DNA from: a virus
Length of the DNA: 28,875 bases
Virus record (IMG/VR): IMGVR_UViG_3300026292_000024
Coordinates: 1 to 28,875 of that record
Direction: 5' to 3' (one strand)
Part shown: positions 24,927-28,875 of the stretch, one piece after another
How positions within the stretch are numbered: position 1 is the stretch's first letter
How the letters are laid out: each line of letters opens with the position of its first letter
Notes under the pieces: generated by a model
What the model saw: the letters and a program-made list of their open reading frames with translations, nothing else
The model's database searches: none
What the model was told of the DNA's origin: nothing
Program-made: the position numbers and the translations under genes

Positions 24927-25194
24927 AATAGGCGACGCTGATGTTCCTCATTGTTCGGGGATGACGAGGGCTCAGGGAAGCGGCGACGTCTTTGTGAATA
25001 GCATTGGATGGTCAAGGCAGGGAGACAACAACACAGGCCATCTGCTGCCCGCTCCTATTTGCCCCGGTCATGCGGCTCCTATTTCCTCGGGGTCCTCTAG
25101 TGTTTATGTAAATGGCAAACAGGCTGGCCGTGTCGGGGACCCGACTTGTACGTCTGTAGCCGCTGGAAGTCCAGATGTTTTTTGTGGAGGTTAA
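24910..25194 (+). CDS. PAAR-domain spike-tip protein
   Basis: This 94-residue protein is a complete PAAR domain: AATRIGDADVPHCSGMTRAQGSGDVFVNSIGWSRQGD, CPGHAAPISSGSSSVYVNGKQAGRVGDPTC and SVAAGSPDVFCGG. These give the usual repeated strands and the His/Cys residues that bind a metal at the tip. PAAR proteins sharpen the spike made by gpV-type trimers. In this genome the V gene is 16 kb upstream, and PAAR stands next to the gpD hub gene. Confidence 0.94.
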   Translation: MPAATRIGDADVPHCSGMTRAQGSGDVFVNSIGWSRQGDNNTGHLLPAPICPGHAAPISSGSSSVYVNGKQAGRVGDPTCTSVAAGSPDVFCGG

Positions 25195-25197
25195 TAG

Positions 25198-26214
25198 ATG
25201 AAACCTGTTTGGAAAATTACTTGCAATGATTCCGACATAACAGACAAACTAAGAGATCGTCTTTTGAGTTTGAATTTAAAAGATGAGGCGGGGATGAAAT
25301 CCGACACAATGGATCTGCAATTGGATGATCGAGATTTTGAATGTCCTATCCCTCCAGCTAAAGGAATTTTAAAAGTGTGGCTTGGTTGGGGTAGCCCTGA
25401 ATACATGGGAACTTATGTCATTGATGAAATCGGTTTAAAAGGCAATGCAAAAACAATGACGATCCGAGCAAAGGCAAGCGAAACAGCTCCCGGTTATAAA
25501 TCACCTCATACTTTTTCTTTTGATGAAACAAACGTCAAAGAGATCGTGGAGACAATTGCAGCTCGTCACGGATTAACGCCCCTAGTGGACGCAAAATTTG
25601 CGTCTGACCTCATAACACACATAGACCAAGTAGAAGAGTCTGACGCCCATTTCCTCACCCGCTTAGCCAAGGATTATTCGGCGGTCGCAAAACCCGCAAA
25701 TGATAAATTGCTTTTTCATGAAAAAGATTCTGAAGCAACACCATCTGGAGCAAGTAAACCAGTATTAAAAGTTTTGGCTACAGACACAAAAGATTGGAAA
25801 GCAACTCTCATTGAGCGGAGCGATTACAAAGAGGTCCAAGCCAAGTGGATGAACCATGAGACAGGATTGGAAGAATGGTTGGTCGTAGCTAATGATTCAA
25901 CAACAGGGCAAAGCTTCAAAGAAAAAAAATTGTTTCCTACTAGAGCCGAGGCAAAAGAGGCGGCAACTTCAAAATTAAAGGAAATGACTCAAGGGAAGTT
26001 ATCTGTAGATTTCACATTAGCGACTGGAGATCCAACAATTTTTGCAGAGGGTCAAGCATCATTCTCGGGATTCCGTACACCGATAAATGGAAAACAACTA
26101 CCAATTAGGTCTGTATCACATAAACTAAGTGCGGCGGGATATACAACACAGGTGAACTGTTCCGAGAAAGCACCCGCAGTATCTGAAAAAGAAAGCTCGG
26201 ACGGTGGAGGATAA
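25198..26214 (+). CDS. Late control / baseplate hub protein gpD
   Basis: This 338-residue homologue of P2 gpD (387) is a hub protein with a T4 gp27-like role linking spike to tube. Visible are ITDKLRDRLLSLNLKDEAGMKSDTMDLQLDDR at the N-terminus, GSPEYMGTYVIDEIGLKG and TMTIRAKASETAPGYKSPHTFSFDETNVKEIVETIAARHGL, then VEESDAHFLTRLAKDYSAVAKPANDKLLF. It follows PAAR with only three bases between. The last residues (EKESSDGGG) are a short acidic/Gly tail containing GGAGG at 26206-26210, the Shine-Dalgarno sequence for the next gene. Confidence 0.94.
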   Translation: MKPVWKITCNDSDITDKLRDRLLSLNLKDEAGMKSDTMDLQLDDRDFECPIPPAKGILKVWLGWGSPEYMGTYVIDEIGLKGNAKTMTIRAKASETAPGYKSPHTFSFDETNVKEIVETIAARHGLTPLVDAKFASDLITHIDQVEESDAHFLTRLAKDYSAVAKPANDKLLFHEKDSEATPSGASKPVLKVLATDTKDWKATLIERSDYKEVQAKWMNHETGLEEWLVVANDSTTGQSFKEKKLFPTRAEAKEAATSKLKEMTQGKLSVDFTLATGDPTIFAEGQASFSGFRTPINGKQLPIRSVSHKLSAAGYTTQVNCSEKAPAVSEKESSDGGG

Positions 26215-26216
26215 AT

Positions 26217-26576
26217 TTGAACCGAAGAGATCCCGACACAGTTTCACAGTCTGATATATATCGGGCTATCGGAGTCTTAGAGGGAAAAGTTGATTCTCTG
26301 CATTCTGTAATTAATTCTAAAAGCGATGATTTAGGCGTTGCATTCGGACGCATATCTGAGCTAGAAAAGAGCGTGTCAAAAGCCGTTGGGATTGCGATTG
26401 CTTGTTCAGTGATTCTTCCCTTAGCCATGCAACTTTTAGGCGACTTTAGACAAAGCAATTTTGAGACGACAAAACAAACAACAATCGGGAGGTCTAGAGG
26501 TGATGACTTTCTTACAGGAAGCATTGAAAAGTTACACAGGCGATCCACATCAGGAGCAAGCATTCGCATTTCTTGA
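26217..26576 (+). CDS. Holin-like single-TM coiled-coil protein
   Basis: This 119-residue protein starts with TTG, supported by GGAGG six bases upstream. It has a polar helical N-terminal half (SQSDIYRAIGVLEGKVDSLHSVINSKSDDLGVAFGRISELEKSV, a likely coiled coil) and one hydrophobic segment (about residues 56-74, AVGIAIACSVILPLAMQLL). A polar C-terminus overlaps the next gene in another frame. The layout, coiled coil plus one TM segment just after the tail module, is like small holins or their accessory proteins (XhlA-type). No motif proves it. An endolysin is not seen near. Confidence 0.5.
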   Translation: MNRRDPDTVSQSDIYRAIGVLEGKVDSLHSVINSKSDDLGVAFGRISELEKSVSKAVGIAIACSVILPLAMQLLGDFRQSNFETTKQTTIGRSRGDDFLTGSIEKLHRRSTSGASIRIS

Positions 26577-26661
26577 AGGACGCATAAGCAAGACAGATCA
26601 ACAAATTTTTAAATCAATTTTTGACCAAACAATTTTTGAACCTCCAGAGGAAGATGATTAA
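26503..26661 (+). CDS. 52-residue unknown protein
   Basis: The frame extends up to 26461, but the best start is ATG at 26503 because GGGAGG lies 9 bases upstream. It gives a 52-residue protein, TFLQEALKSYTGDPHQEQAF then AFLEGRISKTDQQIFKSIF, ending in the acidic FEPPEEDD. It overlaps the 3' end of the holin-like gene in a different frame. It is helical and acidic with no recognised family. It is the last gene before the promoter array. Could be a lysis-associated protein by position only. Confidence 0.55.
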   Translation: MTFLQEALKSYTGDPHQEQAFAFLEGRISKTDQQIFKSIFDQTIFEPPEEDD

Positions 26662-26687
26662 TTGTTTCAGTTTGTTACGAAACCTGT

Positions 26688-26723
26688 AATGCTGTTTCAC
26701 TCTAGGCATTCCATGTTTATATT
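26688..26723 (+). promoter_or_regulatory. Array promoter A
   Basis: TATATT (26718-26723) is preceded 17 bases earlier by TTTCAC (26695-26700). An AATGC/GCATT dyad flanks the -35 and spacer. Upstream, GTTTC/GAAAC near 26664-26683 forms a small dyad and TTTGTTAC is shared with copies C and E. It drives the structured RNA unit. Confidence 0.55.
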
Positions 26724-26796
26724 AAGGGAGCCTTAAGTCACATATCGGGCGTGACTCCTCTGCACTGGACAAGATAAGTGTCAGCCTTTCAGGGAT

Positions 26797-26895
26797 ATGA
26801 GCTGCGATCAAATCCCCTCTTTTATTCTTTTTGAGGGTTCAAAAAGACGTTTCCTACTACTTCAGGACCGCAACGCATCGGCACTTCCAGAGTGA
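26797..26895 (+). CDS. Possible 32-residue peptide in the structured unit
   Basis: ATG at 26797 opens 32 codons: MSCDQIPSFILFEGSK then RRFLLLQDRNASALPE. It ends at TGA 26893-26895, three bases before the terminator stem. AGGG precedes the ATG but only 2 bases away, and it is paired in a GGGAT/ATCCC dyad. The tight fit of the stop to the terminator is the same as in the other array genes and argues for translation. The long leader and dyads argue for an RNA. No family is recognised. Confidence 0.35.
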   Translation: MSCDQIPSFILFEGSKRRFLLLQDRNASALPE

Positions 26896-26897
26896 GA

Positions 26898-26924
26898 AAG
26901 CCTCCCTAATCAGGAGGCTTTTTT
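26898..26924 (+). terminator. Intrinsic terminator of unit A
   Basis: AAGCCTCC (26898-26905), a seven-base loop, GGAGGCTT (26913-26920) and a run of T to 26924 form an 8-bp stem with a U-tail. It closes the first array transcript. Confidence 0.85.
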
Positions 26925-26964
26925 AATGGCATGATGTAGACAGAGATAAAAAGGTCATGCCGAA

Positions 26965-27078
26965 ATGGACAAAGAGCTCGACAAAGAAAAAACCAAAGAA
27001 GAAGAAAAGGACTATCAGTATGTAAGAGATGATCATTGGCTCATGGGAGACTGTGAAGATGAAGACCTTTACAACTGA
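26965..27078 (+). CDS. 37-residue acidic protein
   Basis: ATG at 26965 starts a frame of 37 codons: MDKELDKEKTKEEEKDYQYV then RDDHWLMGDCEDEDLYN. AAGG lies about 10 bases upstream. It is very acidic and highly charged. It stops at TGA 27076-27078, immediately before the AT-rich box of promoter B. I do not see a good promoter of its own after the unit A terminator. A 22-codon basic frame starts at 26957 in another phase and overlaps it; AAGG is too close to that ATG. No function is suggested. Confidence 0.4.
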   Translation: MDKELDKEKTKEEEKDYQYVRDDHWLMGDCEDEDLYN

Positions 27079-27081
27079 TTG

Positions 27082-27130
27082 TAAATTAAATATGAAAAGC
27101 TTTTGCTTTTAGGCTTTCCGTGTTTATATT
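27082..27130 (+). promoter_or_regulatory. Array promoter B
   Basis: The AT-rich box TAAATTAAATA (27082-27092) is followed by a dyad AAAGC/GCTTT, the -35-like TTTGCT (27102-27107), a 17-base spacer and TATATT (27125-27130). AAAGGAG follows, and GAGTC/GACTC (27135-27139, 27150-27154) then bracket the region just before the ATG at 27155. Confidence 0.6.
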
Positions 27131-27154
27131 AAAGGAGTCACCCGCCAAAGACTC

Positions 27155-27427
27155 ATGACACTTGTAATCGCTCAGCATTCCTTTCAAAAAGAAAAATTTG
27201 TATGGGATGGAATGTATTTGACCTATGGAGACAACAGAGACTTTATTGCTCGCTTCAAGTATGGCCGCAAAAATTACAAAACTTGGATTAATTTCCTTGT
27301 AAAAAATTTCACCGTTGAGGAATACTTGAAACTCATTGATCACAGAAACCCAGATCATGTTGCTCCATTGACCGCATTAGAAACAAAAGGTTTTGTTTCT
27401 AACTACAGAAAAAGCAAAAGAGGTTAA
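27155..27427 (+). CDS. 90-residue unknown array protein
   Basis: The start MTLVIAQHSFQKEKFVWDGMYL is followed by YGDNRDFIARFKYGRKNYKTWINFLVKNFTVEEYLKLI and a basic end (NYRKSKRG). The pattern, an aromatic-rich strand region then an F-x-x-FLxKNFTVEEY helix, looks like a compact globular phage early protein. I do not name it. The ATG lies 17 bases after GGAG with a short dyad between. Its stop codon sits in the loop of its own terminator. Confidence 0.7.
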   Translation: MTLVIAQHSFQKEKFVWDGMYLTYGDNRDFIARFKYGRKNYKTWINFLVKNFTVEEYLKLIDHRNPDHVAPLTALETKGFVSNYRKSKRG

Positions 27428-27443
27428 CCACCTCTTTTTTTTT
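27417..27443 (+). terminator. Intrinsic terminator of unit B
   Basis: AAAGAGGT (27417-27424) pairs with ACCTCTTT (27430-27437) across the loop TAACC, and a T-run extends to 27443. The TAA stop of the gene (27425-27427) is in the loop. Confidence 0.85.
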
Positions 27444-27458
27444 GTTTGTTACTAATTG

Positions 27459-27507
27459 TTAATTAAATACGGAAAGCTTGCCAAACTAAGCAATTCGGGT
27501 TTATATT
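27459..27507 (+). promoter_or_regulatory. Array promoter C
   Basis: TTAATTAAATA (27459-27469) is followed by CGGAAAGC, -35 TTGCCA (27478-27483), an 18-base spacer including GCAATTCGG, and TATATT (27502-27507). The leader ACATACCAAAGGA lies before the gene at 27531. Confidence 0.65.
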
Positions 27508-27530
27508 AAGAACATACCAAAGGACATCAA

Positions 27531-27770
27531 ATGAACTTCTTCAACACCTTCTTCACAGAAAAAAATCTTACAGAAGAAACCTATGAAGTCACCTCAGCAA
27601 ACGGAACTCCAAACCTAATTCCAACAAGTGCTGTTATCGATGCAATCAAAAGGACACAAGGAACAGAGGCTCAGCAAATCGAAAAAATCTTGAGACAGAT
27701 TGATTTCGCAAATGGCAACGTCCACCACTTCCTAAAGCACATCGCTCAAGGCTTAGCCATCGACTTCTAA
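27531..27770 (+). CDS. 79-residue unknown array protein
   Basis: NFFNTFFTEKNLTEETYEV and a NGTPNLIPTSAVIDAIKRTQ element are followed by QQIEKILRQIDFANGNVHHFLKHIAQGLAIDF. The second half reads as helices. A preceding AAAGGA gives a strong Shine-Dalgarno sequence 7 bases before the ATG. The gene is a single unit between promoter C and a GAAA-loop terminator. No family is named; it looks like a small soluble accessory protein. Confidence 0.7.
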   Translation: MNFFNTFFTEKNLTEETYEVTSANGTPNLIPTSAVIDAIKRTQGTEAQQIEKILRQIDFANGNVHHFLKHIAQGLAIDF

Positions 27771-27774
27771 AGAC

Positions 27775-27799
27775 AGCCCCGAAAGGGGCTCTTTTTTTT
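27775..27799 (+). terminator. Intrinsic terminator of unit C
   Basis: AGCCCC-GAAA-GGGGCT (27775-27790) forms a perfect stem with a GNRA tetraloop, followed by C and a T-run to about 27799. Confidence 0.9.
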
Positions 27800-27814
27800 G
27801 CTTATTACTAATTG

Positions 27815-27863
27815 TTAATTAAATATGTAATGCTTGCCAAAACGGGCTTTCCTAGTTTATATT
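27815..27863 (+). promoter_or_regulatory. Array promoter D
   Basis: TTAATTAAATA (27815-27825), -35 TTGCCA (27834-27839), an 18-base spacer containing GGGCTTTCC, and TATATT (27858-27863). The leader AACATACCAAAGGAACTTCA is identical in unit E. Confidence 0.65.
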
Positions 27864-27887
27864 TAAAACATACCAAAGGAACTTCAA

Positions 27888-28154
27888 ATGACTGCTAAAA
27901 CAAAAACTAACTTCATTTTTGAAATTGATCACCCTGATACAGTTTCCCCAAGAGCTATTCAAACAAGTGTTGTAGGACAAAAAGGATTGTTAGATTTCAA
28001 AGCTTTAGAGATTAACGAGATCTCACCTTTTAAGACAAGGTATGTTTTTCAAGTTAAGCACCCAAGACATATAACACCAAAAGAAATTGAACAAAAAATG
28101 GAAGGCCGCCAAGGTTGCATCTCTCTCAAAATTCTTGAAGTTATCCCTCAGTAA
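27888..28154 (+). CDS. 88-residue array protein with internal duplication
   Basis: This protein consists of two similar halves of about 35 residues. FIFEIDHPDTVSPRAIQTSV with VGQKGLLDFKALEI aligns with YVFQVKHPRHITPKEIEQKM and EGRQGCISLKILEV; HP, P, I, two G, K and LE are kept. Each half reads as strand, helix, strand. This would give a small alpha-beta sandwich, an inference. AAAGGA precedes the ATG by 7 bases. Function unknown. Confidence 0.7.
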   Translation: MTAKTKTNFIFEIDHPDTVSPRAIQTSVVGQKGLLDFKALEINEISPFKTRYVFQVKHPRHITPKEIEQKMEGRQGCISLKILEVIPQ

Positions 28155-28160
28155 CCACCC

Positions 28161-28182
28161 GACCCCGAAAGGGGTCTTTTTT
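28161..28182 (+). terminator. Intrinsic terminator of unit D
   Basis: GACCCC-GAAA-GGGGTC (28161-28176) is followed by a T-run (28177-28182), similar in design to unit C but with different stem bases. Confidence 0.9.
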
Positions 28183-28197
28183 GTTTGTTACTAATTA

Positions 28198-28246
28198 TTA
28201 ATTAAATATGTAATGCCTTTACTTTCGGGCAGTTCGGGTTTATATT
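28198..28246 (+). promoter_or_regulatory. Array promoter E
   Basis: TTAATTAAATA (28198-28208), -35 TTTACT (28218-28223), a 17-base spacer and TATATT (28241-28246). The dyad arms are AATGCC and GGGCAGTTC, less perfect than in A, B and F. The leader is identical to unit D. Confidence 0.62.
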
Positions 28247-28270
28247 TAAAACATACCAAAGGAACTTCAA

Positions 28271-28522
28271 ATGAACATCCACACAGCATCACCAACAATC
28301 ACAGGCTACACAATCAAAATTTCTGCAAAGCAAACTTTGAGCGTAGTTGTCAAGTCTGGTCCTAATGCTTATTGCTCAGTTTCTACAAAAACAGAAGGCG
28401 GACGCAATCTACCTTTTGGAAAAGTCTTCCACGGTGAAGACTGCTTAATTCAAGCTCTAAATTCTTACAAAAGAGCAACAGTTAAAAAAGCAATCCGTCA
28501 GGTTATCTCTGAGCAAGTTTAA
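28271..28522 (+). CDS. 83-residue basic unknown array protein
   Basis: The N-terminal half is beta-rich and Thr/Ser-rich (TITGYTIKISAKQTLSVVVKSGPNAYCSVSTKTEGG). The second half is helical and basic (DCLIQALNSYKRATVKKAIRQVISEQV). AAAGGA lies 7 bases upstream of the ATG. The last codons form the 5' arm of the terminator, with the stop in the loop. No recognised family; the basic nature allows nucleic-acid binding, but nothing proves it. Confidence 0.68.
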   Translation: MNIHTASPTITGYTIKISAKQTLSVVVKSGPNAYCSVSTKTEGGRNLPFGKVFHGEDCLIQALNSYKRATVKKAIRQVISEQV

Positions 28523-28538
28523 AGCTCAGAGATTTTTT
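28505..28538 (+). terminator. Intrinsic terminator of unit E overlapping the gene end
   Basis: ATCTCTGAGC (28505-28514) and GCTCAGAGAT (28524-28533) form a perfect 10-bp stem, then TTTTTC. The stop codon TAA (28520-28522) is inside the loop. Confidence 0.88.
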
Positions 28539-28551
28539 CTTTTACAACACA

Positions 28552-28602
28552 ATGTAAATAAATGCGGAAAGCCTTGACTTTTAGGCGTTCCGCTTTTATA
28601 TT
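28552..28602 (+). promoter_or_regulatory. Array promoter F (best copy)
   Basis: -35 TTGACT (28574-28579), a 17-base spacer and TATATT (28597-28602) make a near-consensus sigma-70 promoter. GCGGAAAGCC (28564-28573) and GGCGTTCCGC (28584-28593) are inverted repeats matching at 9 of 10 positions, with 20 bases between centres (two helical turns), bracketing the -35. This is the layout of a repressor operator. Confidence 0.72.
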
Positions 28603-28630
28603 TAATACATACCAAACAAAGGAACCGAAA

Positions 28631-28807
28631 ATGTCAAACTACAAGCCTTTCACTTCAACAAGAAAAGATGGCTCTACATTCGCTCTAGTTGTGAGAGTTG
28701 ACAGAGACGGCGAAACAAATGCAGTTCATGGATATGCTGGCCGCTACTTCAAAACAGAAAAGGCTGCCATCAGGAGCTGCGAGAGATGGATCGCTAAAAA
28801 CGCATAA
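28631..28807 (+). CDS. 58-residue unknown array protein
   Basis: The frame is open from 28562, but that region is the promoter. ATG 28631 has AAAGGA 7 bases upstream, as in the other units, and gives 58 residues: SNYKPFTSTRKDGSTFALV, VRVDRDGETNAVHGYAGR and YFKTEKAAIRSCERWIAKNA. The sequence is compact beta-beta-alpha by pattern, with FKTEKAAIRSCERW as a likely helix. No family recognised. Its stop is built into the terminator. Confidence 0.7.
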   Translation: MSNYKPFTSTRKDGSTFALVVRVDRDGETNAVHGYAGRYFKTEKAAIRSCERWIAKNA

Positions 28808-28829
28808 GAGCCGAAAGGCTCTTTTTTTT
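28806..28829 (+). terminator. Intrinsic terminator of unit F
   Basis: AAGAGCC-GAAA-GGCTCTT (28806-28823) with a T-run to about 28829. The stem begins within the TAA stop of the gene (28805-28807). Confidence 0.9.
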
Positions 28830-28846
28830 GCTTTTACAACTAAATG

Positions 28847-28875
28847 TTAATTAATAGCGGAATGCCTTTGCTTCG
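28847..28875 (+). promoter_or_regulatory. Array promoter G, cut by the window end
   Basis: TTAATTAATA (28847-28856) and AGCGGAATGCC match the left part of the other array promoters, followed by TTTGCT. The -10 and the gene would lie beyond the window, so at least one more unit follows. Confidence 0.6.

Larger units (their letters stand above)
26730..26924 (+). ncRNA. Possible structured RNA of about 195 nt
   Basis: The stretch between promoter A and an intrinsic terminator has several dyads. They are AGTCAC/GTGACT (26736-26741, 26751-26756), CTG-CACT/AGTG-T-CAG (26760-26766, 26777-26784) and GGGAT/ATCCC (26792-26796, 26812-26816). CCCTC/GAGGG (26815-26819, 26833-26837) overlaps the previous stem and is mutually exclusive with it. 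No typical gene starts close to the promoter as it does in the other units, so the unit may encode an RNA. A 32-codon frame at 26797 is the competing explanation. I do not match it to a known RNA family. Confidence 0.45.

Noticed and set aside
26724-26925. tRNA or tmRNA
   Set aside because: A GATCAAATC stretch resembles a T-loop, but there is no acceptor stem, anticodon arm or CCA end in the right places.
26957-27025. 22-codon Lys-rich frame
   Set aside because: AAGG is only 2 bases from its ATG, and a longer, better-spaced frame starts at 26965.
28562-28630. Extended N-terminus of the last array protein
   Set aside because: This region is promoter F with its dyad and leader; the ATG at 28631 has the same Shine-Dalgarno spacing as the other units.
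26690-28875. CRISPR-like spaced repeats
   Set aside because: Spacing is mostly 350-390 bases with coding genes between, and the repeats are promoters; not a CRISPR array.

Overview
The window is the structural half of a contractile-tailed double-stranded DNA phage (or prophage) genome, followed by an accessory region. Every gene I accept is on the + strand. I see no integrase, replication gene, endolysin or tRNA. The host cannot be fixed from this sequence. The glycine-rich fibre gene ending in an AVRIIW-type motif with a later RSFPSTN, the DUF4815-like fibre and the GSGYTSAP-type repeats resemble proteins I associate with aquatic, often cyanobacterial, phages. That is an impression from memory, not a search result.

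Positions 1-8441 hold the packaging and head module. It contains a ParB-like protein, small and large terminase (lambda Nu1/A type), a gpW-like joining protein, a lambda-type portal, a prohead protease fused to the major capsid protein, a DUF2190-type decoration protein, an FII-like head-tail joining protein, a probable tail terminator and a gp6-like connector with a histone-H1-like N-terminus.

Positions 8438-26214 hold a P2/Mu-type tail module in nearly P2 order: V, W, J, I, a block of fibre genes, sheath (FI), tube (FII), a chaperone with a -1 frameshift extension (E/E'), tape measure, U, X, a small unknown protein, PAAR and gpD. Three unusual points are a tail protein I with a roughly 500-residue tryptophan-rich extension, a sheath protein with two tandem repeats inserted in its middle, and a glycine-rich adhesin cassette bounded by a terminator. 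A holin-like protein and a 52-residue protein follow.

Positions 26662-28875 are organised differently. This is a tandem array of very small transcription units. Each unit has an AT-rich box, a dyad-bearing promoter ending in TATATT and a short leader, then usually one tiny gene and an intrinsic terminator. Six complete promoter copies and a seventh cut by the window end share the same layout, but the genes they drive are unrelated. The first unit seems to make a structured RNA of about 195 nt, or a 32-residue peptide. This array is the best candidate for an undescribed system: co-regulated, plug-in accessory or early phage genes under a common operator.
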